A stretch of DNA of 64,000 nucleotides from Sabellastarte sp. h YS-2021 (lineage: Eukaryota; Annelida; Polychaeta; Sabellida; Sabellidae), in the NCBI GenBank assembly GCA_964017235.1, contig OZ024931.1, positions 125,375,530 to 125,439,529 of the forward strand. The letters run 5' to 3'. This document shows, one piece after another, positions 35,872-44,639 of this stretch (position 1 is its first letter; each line of letters opens with the position of its first letter). Under the pieces are notes generated by a model. It saw only the letters and a program-made list of their open reading frames with translations. It did not search any database and had not been told where the DNA came from. The position numbers and the translations under genes were made by a program.

Positions 35872-36099
35872 CTGGTGGCAACAGGGACACACAGGTTGCC
35901 AAGAGACAGAGACTGTATTTGAAGCATTATTATAATGCTCCAGTAGGGGCCACGGCGTGGCAAAGAGACATGATTTGAGACTTTCACATATGCCAAGGAC
36001 ATTTCTTAGTAGTGACTGTATTGTGCTAATTATTGTTATGATTCAGTGCTGCATCATTATCTGTGTTATATTTTGTATTGGGCGTTATATACTTGTTGA

Positions 36100-36132
36100 A
36101 ATAAAGTTGCAATGTTCTTGTATTGCAATAAA
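36100..36132 (+). terminator. Polyadenylation signals of the transposase gene
   Basis: AATAAA occurs at 36100-36105 and again at 36127-36132, about 230 bases after the transposase stop. The convergent Myb-like gene has a matching signal on the other strand at 36634-36639 (TTTATT on the plus strand), so the two transcripts would end about 500 bases apart without overlap. Confidence 0.55.
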
Positions 36133-36717
36133 GTTATTGTCCTATTGCACTTCATATATGTATTGTGTGTATAGTAGGGTCAAAGAGGTCAAGTCTGAAA
36201 CCAAATCAGGTCAAACATGTAACAGGTCACACAAACCAGTTCACAACTTTGCCACCACAGGGGCCAGAAGGTCACAAAGGTCAAAAATCAATCAAGGCCA
36301 TAACTGAAGGAAAGTTAAGAAATCAAACCAGCTGCAAGGTGGAAACTCTGCAACCAAACGCCGATTGCTTTGGAATCAGAGCATAATGAAATCCAGAAAT
36401 GGAAGATAAACAAATTTTAACATTGGCCACCTGTTAAAATTTGTTTATATTACATTTCTGCATTTCATTCGAAGCAGTGAAACTTCCACAGTGAACCACT
36501 CACATTGGGTCATAACAGGTCCTGGTAACCACCGGGCCACTTTTTTTGGATCCTTCATGTTAAGATGTGACACCTTCCAAGTATTATGCCAATGTTTTTG
36601 AAACATGAGAAAAACAAGCAATCACATAAACAATTTATTATTCCAACAAGGTCAAAAAGGACAAATCACAATAACATAGTAAGTGTACTTTTTAATAAAG
36701 AAATGCAGACACATTAT

Positions 36718-36917
36718 AGCTCACAGCTAAGGTTAACATACAACTGACAAGAACAGCTGTCAAAGTAAAACTGGTTACATATACCATTAGCTCACAGCTA
36801 AGGTTAACATACAACTGACAAGAACAGCTGTCAAAGTGAAACTGGTTACATATACTATTAGTAACAGCTAAGGTTAACAAACTACCCACAAGAACAGCTG
36901 TCAAAGTGAAACCTGGT
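36718..36917 (-). repeat. Tandem repeat, ~70-bp unit, three copies
   Basis: CACAGCTAAGGTTAACATAC, AACTGACAAGAACAGCTGTC and AAAGTGAAACTGGTTACATA repeat three times at about 36718, 36788 and 36860, the last with a few changes. It lies in the putative 3' UTR of the Myb-like gene. The minus-strand open frame 36692-36970 is a translation of it. Confidence 0.85.
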
Positions 36918-37068
36918 TTATAATAGTAATAATCATAGTAATACTTGAGCCAGACATAGCAAAAATACAAAAATAAATTACTTTACACCTGTTTGATAAT
37001 TACTTCTTACATCTCACCTAAACTACTTCTTAAGTGTCTATAGACAAAGGACAAAGTTATTTCTAAAC

Positions 37069-39237
37069 CTAAGAACCTTGAGAATCATCCTGATTAAGTA
37101 ATGCCATAGGTGTCATGGGTGTTGAAGGCACACTAGGAATACCTGCAAATGACGCATTTAAATCTGACAAATTCAGGTCTGACAGTCCTATTGTCCTTCC
37201 CTCGGTGTCTGTGATAACAAACTTGGTGGATGAAGTGCTGGATGATGAACCCACTGACTGTCCAGAGGTACTGGCCCCCGATGGGGTCTGGAAAATAACA
37301 GTTGTCTGGCTCTGGGTGTCTGACCCTTGAGGCAAAGGGGTAGAGGAGGCTAGAGCTGCGGGCCCAGGTGCGGGTGGCGGAGGCATTTGTGTGATGGTGT
37401 ACTGTTGCTGTGGCTGCGGCTGATGGAAAATAAGTTGCTGCTGCAGCTGCTGTTGCTGCACCTTCATCTGCTGCTGCATACTGTCCAGCTGCTTCTGCCT
37501 GTCGTCCAGCTGCTTCTGCCTATCATCCAGCTGCTTCTGCCTATCAAGCTCCTGCCTCTGGATGTCCCTCTCCGAAAGCAGCTTGGACTCCTTGATGGTC
37601 TGGTTGAGGAGGTCCATACTGCGCATCTGATATGTGGGCCAGAGATCCTCGTGGATCTTCAACATGGCACTTGACATCCAGCCAGCCCAAGCAGTCCTGT
37701 CATTGGTCTGTGCCTCCATAGATGTTAAGAGTCTGTCCAGCCTGTCAGAGATCTGGGCACTGTTGTCGCTCTGCTCGCACATCTTGTCCAGGAGCTCTGA
37801 CTCAGTGCTGGCACTTCTCCTTGTGGCTCTCCTGCCACTAGTCCCAGAGAGGGTGATACCTGGAGGAGTGCTGCACACTCTTGGTTCACCCAGTGATCCT
37901 GACTCCACGGGCTCATCTGCAGGATCCAAGTCAGTGGATAGGTGTGAAGGCATGGTGGCAGTTGCAGAAGCAGCAGAGGCCGATGAGGTGATGACAGAGG
38001 CAGTGGTGGTAGCAGATGAGCAGGTAGCAGAGGCTGAGGTGGCTGCGGCAGAGGCAGAGGCAGTTGTGGTGGAAGCTGGTTTCAACTGAAAGTACAGTAG
38101 AACAAAGACACATGGTAAGCATATAGTATACATGTTCAACAAACAGTTTAGGTAGGTACTGTGAAGTAACAAGTATGAACTCCTGTGTCACTACAGAAAA
38201 CTTTACAGATTTTTGCCAAACATTAGTGTTACAGCTACAAACTTGTATCCATAGGTAGTCACTGTTTACAAGTCAAGAATACACAACGCAGCAAAAACAT
38301 CAGGATATCCAGGTGAGTCAGACTGTGAGAATGTACTTACATTGCAGGACTGCCTGGAGGGGACTCTGGAGATGTGGTCATCCAGGAAGCTGAAAGACCT
38401 CAGGATCCAGGTGTCCCTGTCTGTGTGTTCCTTTGCCCCGTCACCAGACTTCTTGCAGGTAAGCTTGCCATACCTTGTCCTCATCCCTTTGAACCAGATC
38501 TTCAGGTCGATGGCTGAAAAAGGAAGAGGAGACACGGACACATTAGGTAGGTTATCAAAGTAACAATGGGTTACATTAAGTTTTAAGCTGCTTCACATCT
38601 GTGGTGTCATCTGCAAATGGGTGAAGCCTAATACATCACACGATGACAGAGTACAATTCAAAATAACGTAAATTAACAGAATAAGTAAACATTTGACATA
38701 AGTCCATTTACACATTACTGTACACGTAGTACCTCCATCACAATTTAAATTATTACCTGAAACTATGAAAAGGTTAAATCATAATGGTTAGTCTAACTCA
38801 CCTTCCAGGCCCATGGCCCTGGCCTGGGTGGCCCAAGCAGCCTCCTTCTTGTCTGTGTCCCTGTACTCCTTCTTGGCCTTGTTGTACATTTCCGGATGGT
38901 TCTTGAGCCACTCAGCCATCTCATCCTCTTGCCCATCTGTCATCCTCACCAGCCTCTTCTTCTTGAACCTCCCCTGGGACTGGCTGTCTTGGGTTGCCCC
39001 TTCCAAGTCATCTGTGTCTTCCGGCTGGGTGGCCAGAGTGGCTGTATCCCCTGGGTCTGATGATGAAGCTTGAGTGGCAGGCAGTTCATCCGGCTGTTCT
39101 GGCTGTTCAGGCTCCTCAGATGCTTCAACAGGAGGCAGAGTGACCCTCTTCCTCTTTCCAAGTCCAGGTCTCTTCACCATATTTCTTGTATGAAATATAT
39201 CCAAAAATTTATCCAAAGTTCGTCGATGTGTACGCAT
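37069..39237 (-). CDS. Harbinger Myb/MADF-like DNA-binding protein, three exons
   Basis: Exon 1 is 39237-38802, exon 2 38513-38341 and exon 3 38085-37069. Donors GAAG|GTGAG and CAAT|GTAAGT and acceptors TTTTTCAG|CC and ACTTTCAG|TTG keep the frame, giving 541 residues. Exon 1 carries basic KRPGLGKRKR, an acidic linker and the first part of a Myb/SANT-MADF fold (EMAEWLKNHPEMYNKAKKEY, KKEAAWATQARAMGLE); exon 2 completes it (IDLKIWFKGMRTRYGKL). Exon 3 has a Ser/Ala-rich part, a coiled coil with three DRQKQLD repeats near 37500, and a Gln- and Pro-rich tail. In Harbinger elements this partner binds the transposon ends and brings the transposase into the nucleus. The start could be 39237 (first ATG after the TATA-predicted start site) or 39180 (MVKRPGLG). 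Confidence 0.85.
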
Positions 39238-39282
39238 TGAAGAAAAATTCGCAAGTGATGACAATTGTTCGCGGTGCCCTGC

Positions 39283-39289
39283 TTTTATA
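39283..39289 (-). promoter_or_regulatory. TATA box of the Myb-like gene
   Basis: On the minus strand ACTATAAAAGCAGGG places TATAAAA about 46 bases before the ATG at 39237, predicting a start site near 39255. A further in-frame ATG at 39264 would then be upstream of the transcript. A partial NRF1-like GCATGCGCA lies farther up at about 39347-39356. Confidence 0.5.
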
Positions 39290-39817
39290 GTCTCCAGCCA
39301 GTTCGCCGCAACCTACGAAGGTCGTAGCTGATTGGTAGCCAGTTCTTCGCATGCGCAGTCAGTTCGCCAATCTCCGACGAACTACTGCGACATTCGCTTC
39401 TCATTGGCTGAGAGGAGCGACGAATATCTCCGGGGCCTCGTAGCATATTCTTCAGGGGCGACGATGCATGGCTTCTCTGCTGCGAATATCGTTGTTTGTT
39501 CTTCGTCTTTCAGCCGACAATCTTCAAAGGAAAGTTGGCGAACAATGAAGAACATGAAGAAGCCTGCTACGAAGTGGCGAATTGGGGTACGAGGGTGCTA
39601 CGAAGTCGACGAATCCACCACCATCTGTGAAGAATTGCAAAGAAATGGACGAAGCGTGGCAATAGTTTTGAACAGTTTGAAACTGTCGTAGCCAGATGAC
39701 GATCCATGGAGAATGTTGGAGAACAGTGAAGATGGACCAAGAATATGCTACCAACAAGGACGAATTGCATGATCGCGCATATTCGCCACTAAACATCACC
39801 ACAGTGTGACCTGGGCA

Positions 39818-39935
39818 TAAGTAATTAAAATTTTCAATTTTATTGCACTACAATAACTTACCATGTGTAACTGAATGATGAATTACAGCTGAGACTGGAG
39901 GTATTTGTCAATTTTTTTAAAATTTTGAATCAAAT
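39818..39935 (+). repeat. Repeat flanking the Harbinger insertion, right part
   Basis: The first 30 bases (TAAGTAATTAAAATTTTC on) are the inverse of 24107-24136 and complete the copy split by the Harbinger. From 39852 a second block, CTTACCATGTG then ACAGCTGAGACTGGAGG, is a direct copy of 24161-24190. The host repeat therefore has inverted arms, and the Harbinger went in near its centre. Confidence 0.65.
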
Positions 39936-39978
39936 TAAATTGCAAATTTAATAAGTAAATTAAATTTTTATAAGTTAA

Positions 39979-40233
39979 TACCCTATCCAATGGACAGGCA
40001 AGGCCCACCCATCCGGCCCCGCTATCAGCTTACTAGGGGTCTTAATAGGGCCAGACACGAAAAGATGCTATCACGTCACGCTGTCTAGACAGGAAGGAAG
40101 TACGATGCACCACCTAGCGAATGCACACTCTGTGACCGGTCCTGCCGGTAGTATATACAGGACGTCTTTTTCTGGCGTTTGGTGGGACCGGTCGCGCCGA
40201 CCGGTAAAGCAATTGTCCATTGGATAGGATGTA
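39979..40233. mobile_element. MITE with TTAA target duplication, ~255 bp
   Basis: TACCCTATCCAATGGACA at the left is mirrored at the right by TGTCCATTGGATAGGATGTA, about 18 bases with a short indel. TTAA flanks it on both sides (39975-39978 and 40234-40237), the target choice of piggyBac and Kolobok elements. The interior is GC-rich with GACCGGTC palindromes and has no coding capacity. Confidence 0.75.
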
Positions 40234-40394
40234 TTAATGCAATAAAATTGGCTATTTTATGACCCCAGTTTGACCCATAAGGGGGGTTCAGGGGGTAAAT
40301 CTGACCGGCATCTAGACTCTTCACATATAGTTTCCCAATACCTCTTAATACATTCTAAAGCTCTAAAAGCAATAATAAAGGAGATATAAAGCAA

Positions 40395-40672
40395 AATGTC
40401 AAATCCACTATTTTATGACACCAGTTTGACCCCAACAGGGGAGTCCGGGGTGAAATTCGACTTGCTTTCTAGACTTTGCACATATGGTTTCTTACTACCT
40501 TTGAAGACATTTTATGGCTCTAAATGCAATACTTAAGGAGATAACAGGGGGTTTGTATGAATTTTAAGCTTTCTGGTTGGTACCTGTGAGAAAATCACTG
40601 ATAAATTGGTCAATTTTCATCGGATCGCTCCCAAAATCTAATCAGCTCGCGTTTTTTATAGTATGAACAAAA
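40395..40672 (+). repeat. ~280-bp direct repeat, copy 1
   Basis: This copy and 42270-42552 are nearly identical: CACTATTTTATGACACCAG, TGACCCCAACAGGGGAGTC, TTTATGGCTCTAAATGCAAT and GGTCAATTTTCATCGGATCG occur in both in the same order. The pair brackets the 155-bp array. Confidence 0.85.
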
Positions 40673-41059
40673 ATAGCCACCCTCGGCAGGCAAGAACCCC
40701 AGCCTGCAGGTACAGTTAAATGGCCAACAACATTGAAATTTGGGAAAATCTTAGGAACAACTTCTGTTGTAAGAAGTATAGAGAACCCACAAGATGTTCT
40801 ACAAAAGATTCACAGGCCATGATTTCTTACAAGTAGTTTTCATATTTTGAAGCCCAAGAAATTATAATAGGGAGATATAAGGCCTTTTTGATATGATAAC
40901 CCTCCTATTTGGCATTAAAGATGTGAATATGGCGGCCATTTTGTTTCCAAAACAAGGCAAGCTTTCCTATCCATTTACATTTTGTGCAAATCTGATGAAG
41001 CTAGCTGCAATATTTTAGGTTACAGAAAACATTAAAGATTTTCGAACAAACTTTAAGAC

Positions 41060-42140
41060 TCGAAAATTTTAAAAGTGTTGCCATAGCAACAGTTGCCACT
41101 GGATACCCCCCAAAACCTAATCAGCTGTAGATCCGCTTGGAGTAAACATATCCTGCAAATTTGGTGAAAATCCATGCATGGGTTTAGGCTGTGGAACACC
41201 CACAAAGTTTAAGACCCGAAAATCTAAAAGTGTTGCCATGGCAAAAGTTGTTACCAGATACCCCCAAAACCTAAACAGCTCCAGATCCTCTTGGGGTAAA
41301 CATACCTTGAAAATTGGGTGAAAATCTGTGCAGGGGTTTAGTCTGTGGAACACTCACAAACTTTAAGACCTAAAAATCTTAGAAGTGTTGCCATGGCAAA
41401 AGTTGTTACCAGATACCCCCAAAACCTAAACAGCTCTTGGGGTAAACATTTCCTGCAAATTTGATGAAAATCCATGCAGGGGTTTAGGCTGTAAAACACC
41501 CACAAACTTTAAGACTTGAAAATCTTAAAAGTGTTACCATGGCAACAGTTGTTACCGGATACCCCTCAAAACCTAATCAGCTCTAGATCCTCTTGGGGTA
41601 AACATATCCTGAAAATTTGGCGAAAATCCATGCAGGGATTTAGGCTGTAAAACACCCACAAACTTTAAGACTTGAAAATCTTAAAAGTGTTACCATGGCA
41701 ACAGTTGTTATTGGATATCCCTTAAAACTTAATCAGCTCTAGGTCCTCTTAGGGTAAACATATCCTGAAAATTTGGTGAAAATCTGTGCAGGGGTTTAGT
41801 CTGTGGAACACCCACAAACTTTAAGATTTGAAAATCTTAAAAGTGTTGCCATGGCAACAGTTATTACCAGATACCCCCCAAAACCTAATCAGCTCTAGAT
41901 CCTCTTGGGATAAACATATCCTGAAAATGTGGTGAAAATCCATGTGTGGGTTTAATCTGTAGAACACCCACAAACTTTAAGACTTGAAAATCTTAAAAGT
42001 GTTACCATATTAACAGTTGTTACGGATACCCCCCAAAACCTAATCAGCTCTAGATCCTTTTGGGTTAAACATCCGCTGAAAATTTGGTGAAAATCCGTGC
42101 AGGGGTTTAGGCTGTGGAACACCCACAGGCTTTATGCCCG
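41060..42140 (+). repeat. Tandem array, ~155-bp unit, about seven copies
   Basis: Units carry AAAACCTAATCAGCTCTAGA, TCCTCTTGGGGTAAACAT, GGTGAAAATCCATGCAGGGG, GGAACACCCACAAACTTTAA and a GTTGCCATGGCAAC-type palindrome. The palindrome sits at 41077, 41232, 41397, 41533, 41689, 41845 and 42001, so spacing is mostly 155-156 with one long (165) and one short (136) step; the short unit lacks TCTAGATCC. The array lies in the GFER intron. Confidence 0.9.
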
Positions 42141-42207
42141 CCGCCGCCGACACCGCCCGGACAGCGTAGGGGACGACTATAACCCCAGCCTTTACGGGCT
42201 GGGGTTA
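42125..42207. repeat. GC-rich segment with terminal hairpin
   Basis: The array ends in GCCCGCCGCCGCCGACACC followed by AACCCCAGCC-TTTAC-GGGCTGGGGTT (about 42180-42206), a 10-11 bp GC-rich stem. A similar arrangement (GCCGGACGGCGG, then GTCCACCCC-CCCAGT-GGGGTGGAC) closes the window at 63945-64000. It may be the end of a repeat family with hairpin termini. Confidence 0.5.
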
Positions 42208-42269
42208 AAAATGATAAGCCTCTGCAGTTAGTAGATTTTGCTGAGCAGCGATGACAGGCGGGTGTACCC

Positions 42270-42552
42270 CCCAAAATGTCAAAACCCACTATTTTATGAC
42301 ACCAGTTTGACCCCAACAGGGGAGTCGGGGGAAATTTGTCTTGCTTTCTAGACTCTGCACATATGGTTTCCTACTACCTCCCAAGACATTTTATGGCTCT
42401 AAATGCAATACTTAAAGAGATAAGAGGGAGTTTGTATGAATTTTAAGCTTTCTGGTTGGTACCTGTGAGAAAATCGCTCATAAATCGGTCAATTTTCATC
42501 GGATCGCTCCCAAAATCTAATCAGCTCGCATTTTTGATAGTATGAACAAAAA
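42270..42552 (+). repeat. ~280-bp direct repeat, copy 2
   Basis: Second copy of the block at 40395-40672, with a few substitutions and small indels (for example GGGGAGTCGGGGGAAATTTG). After it, a run shared with 42210-42255 (AAGCCTCTGCAGTTRGTAGA, TTTTGCTSAGCAGYGATRAC) appears a second time at 42548-42605, so the repeat unit here is larger than the pair alone. Confidence 0.85.
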
Positions 42553-42805
42553 TTACAAGCCTCTGCAGTTGGTAGATTTTGCTCAGCAGTGATAACAGGC
42601 AGGTGTACCCCCAAAAACACTATTTTTTGATCATGTGACCTTAAGATCAAAGGTCAAATTTTAGCATGTGGAAAAATTTCCCCTGCCAAATATGGTTAGA
42701 AAGCTTCCAATAATAAGGGAGATATTCAAGTTAAACCATAATGCAGCGGCAGTGAGGAAACTGAAGTGAAAAAAAATAAGCGCCCTTTCAGGGATGCCTA
42801 ATTAC

Positions 42806-43008
42806 CTCTCTCTGAGGTCGGTGGCACAGATATCACAGGGGTAAAACTTTGAAAAGAGGTGAATGAATCCCTCCATGTCTGTCTGTTGTTGTGTGGTGGG
42901 CTGGTCTGGATAGTACGCCGCCATTGTGTGCAGAAATGACCACGTGTTACGACCTAACTCCTCCACGTCCGCTGGACAGTCTTTTCTTCTCTCTACTTCT
43001 TCTGAAGC
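42806..43008 (-). CDS. GFER: FAD-linked sulfhydryl oxidase (ALR/Erv1), internal exon
   Basis: This exon encodes the first part of the Erv/ALR domain: [58 protein letters not shown] is the catalytic C-x-x-C next to FAD, and W, H and Y of the [13 protein letters not shown] helix pack on the flavin in this family. Boundaries are TTTTGCAG|GCTTCAG (acceptor) and GAGAG|GTAATT (donor). The 203 bases end two bases into a codon, completed by the first base of exon 33438-33600. The upstream exon with the N-terminal extension and distal cysteine pair (usually CRAC-DF-W) was not found between here and the window end; it may be short, or outside. Function is as given for the last exon. Confidence 0.92.
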
Positions 43009-43009
43009 C

Positions 43010-44592
43010 TGCAAAATATGTTAAGTAATTATCCACCGTATGATGTCCTTGACCCTACATACCAAGAAATAAAGTAGCAGCATCACTCTCCGTTTTTTCT
43101 GATGCCGTATATTCTTGATATATTTTTCAGATTTTGTGCATAAATGTTCCAAATTTTCATAAATATTTTCAAAACTATGTTATATCATCAGAAACATAGG
43201 GACGTTTCACCAAACGCTTATAACAACCTGTAGTGTGAACTGGGTATTAGGGACATCCCTGCCAACTTTGAAATTCCACCTTTCGAATGTGGAGATCTGG
43301 CCCAGACAAGATTTTCAAGTCTAAAGATCAAGTGCACATAGATCAAGGTCTATGGTCACACCATATGTTGCATAACTACATCCCCCAAGGAGCATCCCTA
43401 ACAAGTTTGAACTTCTTTCACTTTCAGGTTGAGGAAATCTAACCCTGACAAGGTTTGCTCCTGCAGTTCACCCACCCACCCCACTGACAGAGCACAAAGC
43501 TGGAAAACATAAACTAAAACAACACCTGCACAGCTTTTATAGGCTGTAGTTTCAAAGAAAACTTTACAAAGTAGAAGTAACAATCAGGTAAATAAAAAAC
43601 ACAGGATTTTTTTCAGTTAAAATTTTCAGTCAAAATACAAGGAACCTGAAAGATAGTTAAGATATTTCTACTTAACCAGGTGTTCTTGACAAAAGGGTAA
43701 ATTTCAATGGAAAATTACCTCTAGAGTTACAAACCATTTTCCCCTGGTGTTAATGAGCTAATTATCACTTCAGATATCAAATAATCCCTGCCGTATCACT
43801 GCATCAAAGTGTTTAGACACAATAAATACTCTTGAACCATATACACTGTTCACAGTGCAATCCATGTGGCAAAGGCTCTAAAATTAACCTTATACACCAG
43901 TACTGCATTTTAAAATTGTTCAAATGCAAATTATTTCTTATGATGTTAATAACTTAACTAAAGATGACAACTTCACATTATTCTAATAAATTAAACACAA
44001 AAATCATTTTAAGATTACTTAACTTTTTAGCAATTGATTAAAGAGCAATTCTTTGGAATATTTTGTTACATTAAAATATGAATGTTACATTAAAAATTTG
44101 CACTTTACGTTAAATTTCAATCATGCACGAATCAGGCAACAATCAATTTTGGTGGCATTTTTTTTCAATTAGTTCACCTTGCTGATAAAGGATTCAGGCA
44201 GATATACTGACATATTAAGCAACAGCATCAAGGTAATAAGTGAATTGTTTACAGTACCAATACACTCAACCCTTGTCAACCCAGATTAAGAGGTTACACA
44301 CTACAATCATCTTGAGCATGGTTAAGATTTTTTCCTTGTCAGCCTGGATTGAGAGTGTTCACACCTAATCCTCTTTTTACTTCCACCTGTGTCAGTCGGA
44401 GTAAATTTACTAGTCTGAAAACACTCGCACAGAAGATCTTGCTAATTAAATGAGTCTCACATTGTCACTTATTGAAGTACATTCACACAGCCCTATTTCC
44501 ATATTATGAACTAACAGTGTACATTCATAAAAAAATATGCAATTGTCTTAGATCTGAGGAAATACCCATTCTCTCCCCAAGTGCAATTCACC
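43010..44592. other. Upstream GFER intron or flank
   Basis: AT-rich DNA with no recognised exon. The expected CRxC-containing GFER exon was looked for on the minus strand without success. A TTA-adjacent CCTGTAGTGTGAACTGGGTA near 43225 faintly resembles a Harbinger end but shares only about two thirds of its bases. Confidence 0.4.
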
Positions 44593-44639
44593 AATTAAAT
44601 CCCTATTCTCGCAGGTCAGATACAGTCTATCTTAATTTC

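Larger units (their letters stand above)
34193..39817 (+). mobile_element. Complete PIF/Harbinger DNA transposon, 5.6 kb
   Basis: Perfect 19-base terminal inverted repeats (TGCCCAGGTCACACTGTGG and its inverse) bound 5625 bases that hold the two genes expected of an autonomous Harbinger: a DDE transposase (+) and a three-exon Myb/MADF-like DNA-binding protein (-), transcribed towards each other, each with its own TATA box. Both ends are rich in TTCGC/GCGAA and TACGAA words (34200-34480 and 39240-39790), candidate binding sites for the accessory protein. TA lies on each side, inside TTA...TAA. It sits in an intron of GFER. All reading frames and splice sites look intact, so the copy may be recent or still capable of movement. 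Confidence 0.93.

Noticed and set aside
37115-38089. Plus-strand open frames opposite the Myb/MADF-like gene
   Set aside because: They are leucine- and alanine-rich shadows of the Gln/Ser-rich exon 3 on the other strand and lack any motif.
43220-43245. Possible third Harbinger end (CCTGTAGTGTGAACTGGGTA)
   Set aside because: Only about 14 of 20 bases agree with the terminal repeat and no partner end or internal similarity was found.
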